From: Victivallis sp. Marseille-Q1083
GTDB taxonomy: Bacteria > Verrucomicrobiota > Lentisphaeria > Victivallales > Victivallaceae
Length of the DNA stretch: 64,000 nucleotides
Direction: 5' to 3'
NCBI RefSeq assembly: GCF_903645315.1
Contig: NZ_CAHJXL010000001.1
Coordinates: forward strand, 2,346,001 to 2,410,000
Made by a program: the position numbers and the translations under genes. This document shows, in pieces, positions 27,355-36,370 of the stretch (position 1 is the stretch's first letter; each line of letters opens with the position of its first letter). The notes below the pieces were generated by a model. The model had not been told where the DNA came from and searched no databases. It was given only the letters and a program-made list of their open reading frames with translations.

Positions 27355-27627
27355 GTGAAAAAGGCGAAAAGTGAGCTGCGCGGCATTCCCGGCGTCGGCG
27401 AGAACATCGAACAGGATTTGCTCAATCTGGGCTATTCGACGCTGGAGTCGCTGAAAGGGCAGGATCCAGAGGAAATGTACCGGCGGGATTGCCGGCTGAA
27501 AGGTTTTCAGGAGGACAAATGCCAGTTGTACGTTTACCGGCTGGCGGTTTACTTCGCCGAGCACGCGCAGCCGGAGCCGGATAAGTTGAAGTGGTGGAAC
27601 TGGAAAGAGGCGCCGCCGGAACGTTGA
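27355..27627 (+). CDS. Helix-hairpin-helix protein of the Cdd1 family
   Basis: A 90-residue cytosolic protein starting at GTG 27355, preceded by GGTGGAGG. It contains a DNA-binding helix-hairpin-helix (L-R-G-I-P-G-V-G-E-N-I-E-Q-D-L-L-N-L-G-Y) and the Cdd1-type continuation (L-K-G-Q-D-P-E-E-M-Y, C-Q-L-Y-V-Y-R-L-A-V-Y-F-A). Pfam calls the family 'pathogenicity locus' after the Clostridium difficile gene, but its function is unknown; nucleic-acid binding is likely. The EamA transporter gene starts 31 bases downstream on the same strand. Confidence 0.85.
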   Translation: MKKAKSELRGIPGVGENIEQDLLNLGYSTLESLKGQDPEEMYRRDCRLKGFQEDKCQLYVYRLAVYFAEHAQPEPDKLKWWNWKEAPPER

Positions 27628-27657
27628 GAACGATTGCGGGAAAGGGGCGGGATTGCG

Positions 27658-28524
27658 ATGCTTGAAGTCATCGGGGTCGTCGGCGTCCGGATTTTTTCCA
27701 ATACGTATGCCAATGTGCTGCAGAAACGGCTGATCGGCCGGGCCGGGATTCCGGCGCTGCCGATTAATTTCGCAGTCTACCTGCTGCTGGGTTTGGCGAT
27801 GTCGCCGGCGATCTTTCTGGGCGATTGGCACTGGAGCCGGGAACTGTTCGGCTATGCCTGCGCGGTCGGGATTTGCGGGGCCGCCGGCAACGGTTTTCTG
27901 GTGGCGGCGCTCCGCTCGGGTGAACTCTCGGTACTGGGGCCGATCAATGCCTGGAAGCCGGTGGTCGGCATGATTTTCGGTTTGCTGCTGCTGCACGAAT
28001 TGCCGACGGCCGCCGGTTTGACCGGGCTGGCGCTGATCATCGTCGGCAGTTATTTCGTACTCGGCGCCGATGAACGGGGATTCCGGCTCCGGACGTTGTT
28101 GCGGCGCGATATCGTCCTGCGTTTTCTGGCGCTGCTTTTTTCCGGAATCGAGGCGGTATTTCTGAAGAAAACGGTGCTGCTTTCCAGCGTCGTCGGCAGT
28201 TTCCTGATCTGGTGCTGGTTCGGCGCGTTTTTCTCATTGGCCGGCTTGCTGCTGGTGCGGCCGGAAACCGGAACCGCGGTGCGGCTGCGGGCCGGTTTCC
28301 GGGAATTGCTGGCGCTGGCATTGATGTTCGGGATAATGCAGTATTCCACCAATCTGGCCTTCAAGCTGCTGCCGGTCGGGCCGGCATTGGCGCTCTTTCA
28401 GCTGTCCGGCGCGCTGAATCTCTGGTTCGGCTGGAAACTCTTTCAGGAGAGACATATGGGCATGAAGATCGCCGGGACGGCGATTGTGCTGCTCGGCGCC
28501 GCGCTGATTATCCTGGGCGGATGA
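27658..28524 (+). CDS. EamA/DMT-family transporter
   Basis: A 288-residue inner-membrane protein with ten hydrophobic segments in two EamA repeats, the layout of the drug/metabolite transporter superfamily. The second repeat ends with a typical W-F-G-W-K-L-F-Q-E-R pattern (I-x-G-E-x3-conserved glutamate region). Substrate may be an amino acid, sugar or metabolite; sequence alone does not tell. I place the start at the ATG at 27658, because upstream in-frame codons to 27634 lack a binding site and are hydrophilic. It shares a transcript with the Cdd1-like gene. Confidence 0.85.
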   Translation: MLEVIGVVGVRIFSNTYANVLQKRLIGRAGIPALPINFAVYLLLGLAMSPAIFLGDWHWSRELFGYACAVGICGAAGNGFLVAALRSGELSVLGPINAWKPVVGMIFGLLLLHELPTAAGLTGLALIIVGSYFVLGADERGFRLRTLLRRDIVLRFLALLFSGIEAVFLKKTVLLSSVVGSFLIWCWFGAFFSLAGLLLVRPETGTAVRLRAGFRELLALALMFGIMQYSTNLAFKLLPVGPALALFQLSGALNLWFGWKLFQERHMGMKIAGTAIVLLGAALIILGG

Positions 28525-28643
28525 ACTGGCCAATCCGTAATGCCGTCGCCCAGGCCGGTAAGTCACGCCGATCGGGGCGCAGCCGGACCCGGCGGTCGAC
28601 GCCAATAAGCTGACCGCCGGCGGATCCATCGGTTTTTCCGGCC

Positions 28644-29786
28644 TTATCGCGGCCGGAAATTCGGAACGGCCAGCAGCTTACCGCCGCAATTGGCCGATTC
28701 GGCCGCCAGAATGGCCGGCGCGGCAGTTTCGACCGCGTCGTAGACATCCATCGGCAGCGGCCGGTTTTCGACGATCGCCCGCAGAAAGGTGTCCACCGGT
28801 TTGAAATCGGCGCCGCCGTGGCCGGTGGCCATCTCTTCGGGGGTGGCGCCGAGCGGGGTGGTCGACAACTCCACCGGCCGGTAGTCGCTCTGGCCGGGAT
28901 CCCATTGCCGGAAACTGTCGCCGGTATGACGCGGCGTGGTCACGGATCGTTTGCTGCCGCGCAATTCATACCAGTGGGCGAAGCAGGCGCCGCGCGAGGG
29001 ACTCGGCAGCGAAAAACCGGCGCCGACCAGCAGCACGGTGTCCTTGGCGGTGTGCATCAGCGCATATTCGATGTCGCGGGAAGCCAGTTCGCCGGCATAA
29101 CTCTGCGGCCGCGTTCCCATGCAACTGACCGAGACGACCCGGTCGTCGAGGATTTTCAGCAGCGGACTCAGGGTATGCGGCAGATAGAGAATCGCGTCCG
29201 GCCACAGCCGACTGCGCCAGGAGGGCGCAACCCGCCGGCCGGGCGGCCGGGCGTTCCGGCGGATCGTTTCGCCGGTATCGAGATCCAGCCAGTTGTCCCA
29301 GACCGGTTCGTAGTGGACGTATTCGCCTTGCGCCAGGCAGACGTGGCCCAGTTCGCCGGCCCGGTTCATGCGGGCATATTCTTCGACGAAGCCCCAGTAG
29401 CGGGCCTGTTCCATCAACTGGTACTTTCGGCCGGTCCGTTCTACCGTCTCGACCAGACGTTCACACTCCGCCAGGGTGAAGGCCGCCGGAACTTCGGTGC
29501 AGACATGCCAGCCATTTTCCATCGCCCGGCAGGCGAGGTCGATTTGTTCGAACGGATTGCCGGAGAAGAACAAGGCATCCGCCGGCGCTTGCCGCAGCAT
29601 GTCATCCGGGGTGTCGTGGATGACGGCGTCCGGCAGGTGCAGTTCCCGTTGCGCCGCTTCGGCGATGTGACGGTAATGGTCCGACAGGGCGACGATTTCA
29701 CACTGCGGATGGTGTTGGAACAGGGCGGCGACCGCTTTGCCGCGGGGGCCGCAGCCGGCCCAGGCGAGTCTGACTTTTTTGGGCAT
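28644..29786 (-). CDS. Gfo/Idh/MocA-family oxidoreductase
   Basis: A 381-residue NAD(P)-dependent sugar dehydrogenase-type protein. The N-terminal Rossmann fold begins R-L-A-W-A-G-C-G-P-R-G. The motif C-T-E-V-P near residue 96 takes the place of the usual E-K-P, with Val for the catalytic Lys, so the chemistry may differ from typical dehydrogenases. The C-terminal alpha/beta domain follows from ~125. The ATG at 29786 is chosen; the frame continues upstream to 30548 but that is antisense-like Arg-rich sequence inside the neighbouring gene. It is 11 bases downstream of the NodB-like gene, in one operon. Confidence 0.88.
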   Translation of the reverse strand: MPKKVRLAWAGCGPRGKAVAALFQHHPQCEIVALSDHYRHIAEAAQRELHLPDAVIHDTPDDMLRQAPADALFFSGNPFEQIDLACRAMENGWHVCTEVPAAFTLAECERLVETVERTGRKYQLMEQARYWGFVEEYARMNRAGELGHVCLAQGEYVHYEPVWDNWLDLDTGETIRRNARPPGRRVAPSWRSRLWPDAILYLPHTLSPLLKILDDRVVSVSCMGTRPQSYAGELASRDIEYALMHTAKDTVLLVGAGFSLPSPSRGACFAHWYELRGSKRSVTTPRHTGDSFRQWDPGQSDYRPVELSTTPLGATPEEMATGHGGADFKPVDTFLRAIVENRPLPMDVYDAVETAAPAILAAESANCGGKLLAVPNFRPR

Positions 29787-29797
29787 GATTTTTTCCT

Positions 29798-31498
29798 TCA
29801 ATGGGTGATGGCTGAGGATTCGATGATCAAAGTGGCGCGGTCGCGGCCGGCCGGCAGCTCCAGGGCCAGATAATCGGCCTTCCAGCGTCTGACCGGTCTG
29901 GCTTCGAGCCCGCCGTCGGTCCTGACGCTTCGCAAGCCGGCCTGGACCGGGATGAGCACGGTTACGGCGCCGGCGAGGTTGGACAGATGCCAATTGCCGT
30001 CGCCGGTCCGCTCCATGACGATTTGCCGCCGGCGGTCCTGAAAATCGCACCAGTCGTCGCCGTTGTAGACCGGCACCCGGTTTGCGGCCAGTTGCCGCAG
30101 GCAGTCGTCCATCAGCGGCTTGCTGTAACGAGTGTAACTGATCGGATGGGAGGAGAAGGACATCGCGGTGTAATGTTCGTCCAGGCTCGCCTGCAGCATC
30201 CGGCCGAAATCGGCGGCCAACGGCCTGTGGTCGGCGTGGATGAGTTCTTCCAGCGTCGCGTCGTCGAAAGTCATCGCCGGCTGCTGGTAACAGTCGTGGA
30301 TGGTTCCGGCGTCGTCGATGAATTTCATCGGCCGGCCGGAACCGCACAGATAGCGGTTCAGCAGTTCGACCGGAATGGAAAGATAGGCGTGCAGCATCCG
30401 GAAGCCGGCAGTCTGAAAGAGCGGAACCCAGTCCTGGTATCCCTGCCAGGGGGCGCAGTGGCACTGCAGCGAGGGACTGCAACGGCCGTAACGACGCTTG
30501 AAATCGGCGGTTTCGGCGGCGATGACGGCCGGAAAGGCGAAATACCACTCCTCCTCGCCGCTGCGGTGCGGATTGAGATGCGGGGCGAAGGTGTGGCCGC
30601 GGCGGCGCAGTTCGGCCACTTGCGCTTCGGTCAACTGGGTGTCGGCCATCAAATTGAACGTAATGCCGCCGCCGTGGGCTTCGACTGCCCGGCCCAGCGC
30701 ATCGAAATCCTCCCAGCTCGAATCATCGTCGTCGCTGGAAAATACCGCGGCGGAACACTGGTCGGCCCGTTCGTAATACCACAGCCGCGGCAGCGGCAGC
30801 GGTGACAGTTCGGTCAGCAAATTGGCGAGAAATTGCGCCTGCAGATCGGCTTGCGGCCGATGGGCCAGCCGCCGGTCGAGAACGTCAACGAACAAATCGG
30901 CGCTGTGGGACCACCAGAACCAGCGGCCCAGCGTCGCATAGCCGGCCAGCGCCGGATCACCGAACCGCAGCCGGACGATGGTCTGCGGCAGGTCGTAGAA
31001 GAAAACCGCGATCCGTCCGGCGCCGCGCCGCAGGGAGACGACTGCCGGTTCCGGCAGCGGCTGGCGCTCCCGGTCGACGGCCGCGGCCAGAATGCTGCCG
31101 TCCGGTGCCGGCGGCCGCGCGTGGCAATTCAGGATGCCGTGGGTCTGCAGCGGCGTGCCGCCGCCGTGGCTGTCGTCGGGCAACTGCAGATAAAAATCGC
31201 GCCGAATCTGCCGCAGCGGCTGGAGGCCGAGCGCCAGGCTCAAGCGGTCGGACGGCTGAAAGACGACCAGACCGGCGCCTAGCTCGACCGCCGCCAGCAA
31301 AGCGGCGATCTCCGCCTGCCTGAGATAACAGCGGGTCAGAACGATGAGGCTCTGACCGTCGAAGTGCGGCAGCGGCTCCGTGTCGAGGTCGACGGTCCGG
31401 AAGGAGTTGAATCCTTCCGCGGCCAGGATCTCGCGGGTGGCGTTGCCGAACGTGTTGACCGTTTGCCCCGAATGGATCAGAAGATAATGTGCATTCAT
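29798..31498 (-). CDS. NodB-fold (polysaccharide-deacetylase-like) protein
   Basis: A 566-residue protein starting at the ATG at 31498 (M-N-A-H-Y). The first ~200 residues look like a glutamine-amidotransferase-like alpha/beta domain (L-L-I-H-S-G-Q, then L-I-V-L-T-R-C-Y-L-R). The middle part carries S-S-D-D-D-D-S-S-W and later H-T-F-A-P-H-L-N-P-H, the Asp-rich and His motifs of carbohydrate-esterase family 4 metal sites. There is no signal peptide, so it is probably cytosolic. Substrate is unknown; a glycan-modifying role fits the operon with the downstream Gfo/Idh/MocA oxidoreductase. An AraC regulator lies divergently upstream. Confidence 0.7.
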   Translation of the reverse strand: MNAHYLLIHSGQTVNTFGNATREILAAEGFNSFRTVDLDTEPLPHFDGQSLIVLTRCYLRQAEIAALLAAVELGAGLVVFQPSDRLSLALGLQPLRQIRRDFYLQLPDDSHGGGTPLQTHGILNCHARPPAPDGSILAAAVDRERQPLPEPAVVSLRRGAGRIAVFFYDLPQTIVRLRFGDPALAGYATLGRWFWWSHSADLFVDVLDRRLAHRPQADLQAQFLANLLTELSPLPLPRLWYYERADQCSAAVFSSDDDDSSWEDFDALGRAVEAHGGGITFNLMADTQLTEAQVAELRRRGHTFAPHLNPHRSGEEEWYFAFPAVIAAETADFKRRYGRCSPSLQCHCAPWQGYQDWVPLFQTAGFRMLHAYLSIPVELLNRYLCGSGRPMKFIDDAGTIHDCYQQPAMTFDDATLEELIHADHRPLAADFGRMLQASLDEHYTAMSFSSHPISYTRYSKPLMDDCLRQLAANRVPVYNGDDWCDFQDRRRQIVMERTGDGNWHLSNLAGAVTVLIPVQAGLRSVRTDGGLEARPVRRWKADYLALELPAGRDRATLIIESSAITH

Positions 31499-31746
31499 GA
31501 CTTTCCATCGTTGGGTTGAGATGGCTGCGCCGGAATGGCGGCAGTTCCATTTGTTTTTTCGTCGCAATGACTTCCTTCATAGTATAGCCGGAATCGGCGC
31601 GGAAATGAATGAATGTTTTTACTGAAAAGATGAATAAAATTACTGAAATGGAGGTGAAAGCCAAGCGCGGTCCGCAACTTCGACCGTTTATGCAACCGGT
31701 GGTGTTCCGGATTTCCCGAACTTGATTTGCTTCCCGGCCGTTTCAT

Positions 31747-32676
31747 ATGTATTATAACGTAAGCGGAATGAATATTTTTACTGATGATATGAGCAAGAGC
31801 GTCCAGAATACTTTTTACTATCCGGAGATGGCTGACCGCCGGGGCCGGGAGATGCCGCCTTTGAACCTTTTTTTCGAGTTCGCCGACGGTGCCCGGTCGC
31901 TGGTGGTTTGCGAACAGACTTCCGGCTGGCGGAGCATGCCGTTCAACCTGATCGGTTTTCAGATGGCGGGACGGCCGGAGGAGCCCGCTTACCGGGTCGA
32001 AGTGTCCGGCGAGCGGGACCGGCTGGTACCGGGCGGCGAACTTTTTCTGATACCGGGCGGCACGTTTCACCGCATCACCAACATCGCCGGCCGGCCCTTT
32101 TTCTGCGCCTGGCTGCATTTCCGGCTGACGGTGCTGCAATCGCTGGAAATTGCGGATTTGTATCAATTGCCGCCGAAGATCGGCGAGCCGGCCGCCGAAC
32201 GGCTGCGGCGCATTTTGCTGACGCTGGTCGATACGCCGTCGCCGGGGGATTTGCACGAGGCGGTGCAGTTGCAGCTGCTCGGCGGCGAACTGGCCCGGGA
32301 GTTGTTGACGCTGGCCGAGCCGAAGGAGATTTCCGCTTTGTGGCACAGCAACATGTACCGGATGCTGCCGGTGTTCAAGCGGCTTGCCAACGTGGAGAAT
32401 GGCCGGCCGGCTACCGCCGAACTGGCTGCCGCCGCCAATTTGTCCGCGTCCCGGTTCCTTGCCATTTTCCGTTCGTTGACCGGTACGTCGCCCGGACGGT
32501 ATTTCGAACAGGGACGCATCCGGCGTTCCTGCATCCTGCTGCGGTCGTCCCGGTTGACGATCAACGAGATTGCCGACCGGCTCGGATATGCCGATGCTTT
32601 TCATTTCAGCCGGCATTTCAAAGCGGCGATGGGCGTGAGTCCGTCAGCTTACCGGGCGAAAAACTGGCATTTCTGA
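31747..32676 (+). CDS. AraC-family transcriptional regulator
   Basis: A ~309-residue regulator. Residues ~30-130 resemble a cupin-like ligand-binding domain (V-P-G-G-E-L-F-L-I-P-G-G-T-F-H-R). The last ~100 residues are the double helix-turn-helix (A-A-N-L-S-A-S-R-F-L-A-I-F-R, then L-T-I-N-E-I-A-D-R-L-G-Y-A-D-A-F-H-F-S-R-H-F-K). AraC regulators of this form activate sugar genes when ligand binds. It is divergent from the NodB-like/Gfo-Idh operon across 248 bases and probably controls it. Start is uncertain: ATG 31747 gives the longest form, and 31768, preceded by GCGGA, is also reasonable. Confidence 0.85.
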   Translation: MYYNVSGMNIFTDDMSKSVQNTFYYPEMADRRGREMPPLNLFFEFADGARSLVVCEQTSGWRSMPFNLIGFQMAGRPEEPAYRVEVSGERDRLVPGGELFLIPGGTFHRITNIAGRPFFCAWLHFRLTVLQSLEIADLYQLPPKIGEPAAERLRRILLTLVDTPSPGDLHEAVQLQLLGGELARELLTLAEPKEISALWHSNMYRMLPVFKRLANVENGRPATAELAAAANLSASRFLAIFRSLTGTSPGRYFEQGRIRRSCILLRSSRLTINEIADRLGYADAFHFSRHFKAAMGVSPSAYRAKNWHF

Positions 32677-32799
32677 GCTGGTTTGTTTTTTTCCGCCTGT
32701 CCTGCTGTTCGGCGCTGATTGCGAAGCGATAGAATGGATAACGATTCTCGCCGGCACGCACGTCCAGCGTCCGGATTTTCCGGTCGTGATCGGGATTTT

Positions 32800-33015
32800 T
32801 GAATCGTCCGATGCCGGTCTGCCGAAACTGATTCCATCGTTTTCAAATTGATCGCCGTTCTCCTCTTTGACATGGCCGTCGAGCTTCAGTCAGTTCGCCT
32901 TTGGGGTGTGAATCGGGCCGAAGCCATGGGAGTAATCGGTGCCGTGGGGGCAGGGGACCGCATCGGCGCCGTTGGCGACGTCGCCGGACATGGTTGGTGC
33001 TGCGGATGAGTTGCG
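32800..33015 (-). pseudogene. Decayed pseudopilin C-terminus with in-frame TGA
   Basis: Read on the minus strand this stretch gives S-G-D-V-A-N-G-A, then H-G-F-G-P-I-H-T-P-K-A-N-stop-L-K-L-D-G-H-V, then N-G-D-Q-F-E-N-D. It matches the C-terminus of the intact pseudopilin at 35626-36318 ([20 protein letters not shown], then N-G-D-Q-F-E-N-D) nearly residue for residue, with TGA at 32890-32892 where the intact copy has TGC for Cys. No N-terminal leader remains, and the fragment begins right after the phosphoesterase gene ends. The rest of 32677-33048 has no other gene. Confidence 0.8.
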
Positions 33016-33048
33016 AACCTGCCGGTCCGCGCGGTCGGACTTCCGGAA

Positions 33049-35490
33049 TTACCGTCCGGCAAAGGCGAACAAGCGGCCGGCCAGATCGGCGATATAAATC
33101 CGTTGTCCATCGGTCGCCGGGGCCGTCAACACCGGCGAGCCCAGCGGAAATTGCCGGATCACGGACCCGTCAGCCAGATTGATGAGGTAAAATATCCCGT
33201 CGTTCGCGCCGAAAACGCCTTGATCGCCGATCGCCAGCAAGCCGCCGTCGATGGTGCGGGCGTGGCGATGGTAAGCCGCCGTGTCCAGCAGGCCGACCTG
33301 TTGGGCCTCGAACCGCCAGCGTTGCTTCCCGGTTGTCTTGTCGAAAGCGCAAAGTCCCCGGTCGGTAGTGCCGGCCAGAATCAGCTCCGGCGTAATCACC
33401 AGTGGCGCGGCGCTGCGCAAATCCTCGCCGGTGGCAATGCGGCGCGCCTCTTTACCGCTGGAGGGGTCCACCGCCACGATGTCGTTTTCGGATTTGAACC
33501 AGATCAGGCCGTCGGCGTAAACCGGCGTGGCGGTCAATATCCGGTCCCGGCCTTCATCATATTTCCACCGCAGTTTGCCGTTCCGGCGGTCGTGCGCAAA
33601 AAGACCCGCCCAGTTCGAGCAGCCGATCACCACGTCGCCGGCGACGGTCGGCGCTCCGGTGAATGACTGCGGCGCCGGCCAAGCTTCGTTGCGCCAGATG
33701 ACGCTGCCGTTCCGGGCGTCGACGGCCCGGAACGACGGGCCGCTGCCGGCATAGATGACGCCGTCGGCACAGACCACGCCGCTGTTAGTCGGATTCAACT
33801 GCCACGGCGGGATTTCCCGCCAGACTTCTTTGCCGTCTGCCGCCCGGTAGGCGTACAGTGTCCCGCGGGTGTCGTTCAGATAGATTTTGCCGTCGCCATA
33901 GGCCAGCGCGCCTTTGACTGAAGTGCCGATCCTGTTACTCCAGAGTAAGTGACCGGATACCGCGTCATAAGCGTAAAGCCGGGCTTCGGTACCGTTGGAA
34001 TCGTCGTGGCTGGCGATGAAGACCCGGCCTTCGGCGACCACCGGCGAGCAGCGGGCGAACTCTTCGCCGCTGGCGGCAAACCACTGCAATTGCAGTGTCT
34101 GGCAGCGATGGCCGCCGGGCAGGTAACCGTTATGGCCGCAGTCGCCCAGCAGATTGTGCCATTCCCGATTGCCGGCTGGAGCGGCGGTCACGCCGGGCAG
34201 CAACGGCGCCCGGCGTTCTTCGACGGTTCCGTCCGAAAATTCTCCGCGCACCGTCACCGTCGCGGCGGCGTCCGGCCGAGCCGGCAGCGCCGGCAGCGCA
34301 GCTTGATAGCTCCAGGAATTTACTGGCTTCAAGTCCGTTTCGATACTTTCGCCATCCTCCGTTTGAATGGCCGCGGTCATTTTGACGACCGTTCCGCCCG
34401 AATGGTAGGCGGTGGCCAGAATGGCCAACTCATCCGGTTCGCCGGGCCGGACCAGGCCGGGAACGGTGAGTTGCAGATGATGCGACAGACCGCTCCAGAC
34501 CAGTTGCCCGGTCATCTCGCCGGTCGGCGCGATGGCGATTAAACGAACGCAGTTCGGATCGTATTCGATGCCGCCCTTGTTCGGCGCGTTGGTGCAGAAC
34601 GCCCGCAGCGGGCTGTTCGAATAATTCCGCGCCATATTGTGGTGGGCGTGGCCGTAGATCGCTCCGGTCAAATGGTACTGTTCCAGATCCACCTGCCTGC
34701 CGTCGTGCCCGGCGACGATCATGCTGTCCCGCCAGTCGGGCAGATAGTGGCCGATCAGCACTTTCGGCTGTTCCGGCGGCAATTCCTTCATAAGTCCGTC
34801 GAGCCAATCGCCGTAATCGGCCAGGTCGTAGGGCAGCGGCGTTTCTCCGTAGTGGATCGGCGCGGCGATGAAAATGATGCCGCCGCGTTCGAACGAATAC
34901 CAGAACGGCCCGAGATAATCCTGATAGTTGCGGCCATCGGGCTGCGGCGGCACCAGGTCGTGGTTGCCGACGGTGTAGAATACCTCGCGTCCCATCGTTC
35001 CGGCGTTGAACTCCCGGGCATGGACCGCGATGTCGGGAAAACGGCACAGATCGCCGGTCGCCAGATAGAAATCGACGTTTTCCAGTTCGCCGCGCTCTTT
35101 TACTTCCGGCAGCCAGTCGAGATTGGGACTCTCCTGGTCGGCCACCTGCAGAATCCGCACGCCGGCGGCGGCGGGAACGCGGGTCAATGCAAAATCGAAC
35201 GTTTCGCCGGCCAGAAAGCGGTAAAAGCAGCGGACGCGGAATTCGGAGGGAACATGCAGCATTGCGAAGCGCGCGTCCGGCGCCGGTTCCATTGCAAAGG
35301 TGCCATCGGCACCGCTGCGGACGAATTGAAAACCGTCGCTCAACAGCAGGTTCGGCAGCGGCAAGTCGCCGGCATCGAAAACACCGTTGGCATTGACATC
35401 CTCGAATACCCGGCCGGTAATGGCTCCGGTCGCCCCGGCGCTGCCGAGCAGCAAGCAACTGCCCAGCAGCAACTGCCATTTCTTCATCAT
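33049..35490 (-). CDS. Exported calcineurin-like phosphoesterase fused to PQQ-type beta-propeller
   Basis: An 813-residue protein. A signal peptide (1-23) and a short beta-sandwich (G-R-V-F-E-D-V-N-A-N-G-V-F-D, SdrD/Cna-like) are followed by a metallophosphoesterase (to ~400) with G-D-L-C, G-N-H-D-L, I-G-H-Y and G-H-A-H-H motifs. The first metal motif reads D-Q-E where most members have D-x-H. The second half holds repeated PQQ-like blades with A-Y-D-A-V-S-G-H-L-L-W, A-Y-R-A-A-D-G-K-E-V-W and D-K-T-T-G-K-Q-R-W cores. A second ATG overlaps at 35487. It belongs to the LacI cassette, downstream of pseudopilin 3. The substrate, a phosphate ester or glycan phosphate, is unknown. Confidence 0.85.
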   Translation of the reverse strand: MMKKWQLLLGSCLLLGSAGATGAITGRVFEDVNANGVFDAGDLPLPNLLLSDGFQFVRSGADGTFAMEPAPDARFAMLHVPSEFRVRCFYRFLAGETFDFALTRVPAAAGVRILQVADQESPNLDWLPEVKERGELENVDFYLATGDLCRFPDIAVHAREFNAGTMGREVFYTVGNHDLVPPQPDGRNYQDYLGPFWYSFERGGIIFIAAPIHYGETPLPYDLADYGDWLDGLMKELPPEQPKVLIGHYLPDWRDSMIVAGHDGRQVDLEQYHLTGAIYGHAHHNMARNYSNSPLRAFCTNAPNKGGIEYDPNCVRLIAIAPTGEMTGQLVWSGLSHHLQLTVPGLVRPGEPDELAILATAYHSGGTVVKMTAAIQTEDGESIETDLKPVNSWSYQAALPALPARPDAAATVTVRGEFSDGTVEERRAPLLPGVTAAPAGNREWHNLLGDCGHNGYLPGGHRCQTLQLQWFAASGEEFARCSPVVAEGRVFIASHDDSNGTEARLYAYDAVSGHLLWSNRIGTSVKGALAYGDGKIYLNDTRGTLYAYRAADGKEVWREIPPWQLNPTNSGVVCADGVIYAGSGPSFRAVDARNGSVIWRNEAWPAPQSFTGAPTVAGDVVIGCSNWAGLFAHDRRNGKLRWKYDEGRDRILTATPVYADGLIWFKSENDIVAVDPSSGKEARRIATGEDLRSAAPLVITPELILAGTTDRGLCAFDKTTGKQRWRFEAQQVGLLDTAAYHRHARTIDGGLLAIGDQGVFGANDGIFYLINLADGSVIRQFPLGSPVLTAPATDGQRIYIADLAGRLFAFAGR

Positions 35491-35625
35491 GGTCCTCTGT
35501 CTTTATTTTGTCGTTATGACGGCGTTGAAGTTTGCAGTGTCGGCAATCGAAGGCGGTTGTCCGGGGCGGACAACCGTCTTATCATGCCGACCGCCTGGTC
35601 TATTTGAAGCAGCCGGCCGGAGGCT

Positions 35626-36318
35626 TCACGGACGATGGCCGTAACGGTACCATTTGTTTTCCGGTTTGTCGAAAATGATCTCATCGTTTTCGAACTGATC
35701 GCCGTTTACCCCTTCGACGTGGCCGTCGAGCTTCAGGCAGTTCGCTTTTTTGTTGTGGATCAGGCCGAAGCCCCAGGCGTAGGTATTGCCGCGTTCCGCA
35801 TGCTCGGTATAGTTGCCGTTGGCGGCTACGCTGCAGAAAATAAATTGGGAACCATCGGCGGCGGCGACATCGCCGAACAGGACGACATCGGACGGATTGG
35901 TCGGTTCGGTGCTCTTAATGGCAATCAGATAGCGCGAATGAACATAGTTTATTTTGTACCCGTTTTCGGCGTTCGGATCGCCCCAGATGCTGCCGACCGA
36001 ATTGGTCGGGCATTGCAGCAGATTGTTCAGCTCGCCGAGGCCTTCTCCGCTGTAAATCTGCTTCCCGCTGTACCACCAGCCCAGGTCGAGGAACCAGTAG
36101 CCGGGGCCGGCCGCCCAGCCGTCAGGCAGGGTCCAGTCGTCATTGTCGTTCAAATACAGATTGTAGACGACCCCGGCCTGCTTCAGGTTGTTGGTGCATT
36201 TGATCTCCTGGGCTTTGGCTTTCGCTTTGCCGAGCGCCGGCAGCAGCATGCTGGCGAGAATTGCAATAATCGCGATGACGACGAGCAGTTCAATCAATGT
36301 GAATTTCCATTTCTTCAT
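35626..36318 (-). CDS. Prepilin-type leader protein with H-x9-DG domain (pseudopilin 3)
   Basis: A 230-residue protein with leader MKKWK before FTLIELLVV, Glu at mature position 5, and a hydrophobic helix with [12 protein letters not shown]. Lys occupies the residue before cleavage. The C-terminal [12 protein letters not shown] matches H-x9-DG. A GGAAAAG binding site precedes the ATG. It follows the LacI gene by 52 bases and precedes the phosphoesterase-PQQ gene (135 bases), all leftward. The decayed fragment at 32800-33015 is a close relative, so the cassette probably once had two pseudopilins or arose from a duplication. Confidence 0.88.
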   Translation of the reverse strand: MKKWKFTLIELLVVIAIIAILASMLLPALGKAKAKAQEIKCTNNLKQAGVVYNLYLNDNDDWTLPDGWAAGPGYWFLDLGWWYSGKQIYSGEGLGELNNLLQCPTNSVGSIWGDPNAENGYKINYVHSRYLIAIKSTEPTNPSDVVLFGDVAAADGSQFIFCSVAANGNYTEHAERGNTYAWGFGLIHNKKANCLKLDGHVEGVNGDQFENDEIIFDKPENKWYRYGHRP

Positions 36319-36370
36319 TTTTTCTTTTCCTTTCGTTGATGGTTGCGTTTTTTATTTAGAGTTGGAACAC

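Noticed and set aside
28644-30548. 634-residue version of the Gfo/Idh/MocA protein
   Set aside because: The extra ~250 N-terminal residues are Arg-rich shadow sequence of the NodB-like gene. A Rossmann motif and ribosome site support the start at 29786.
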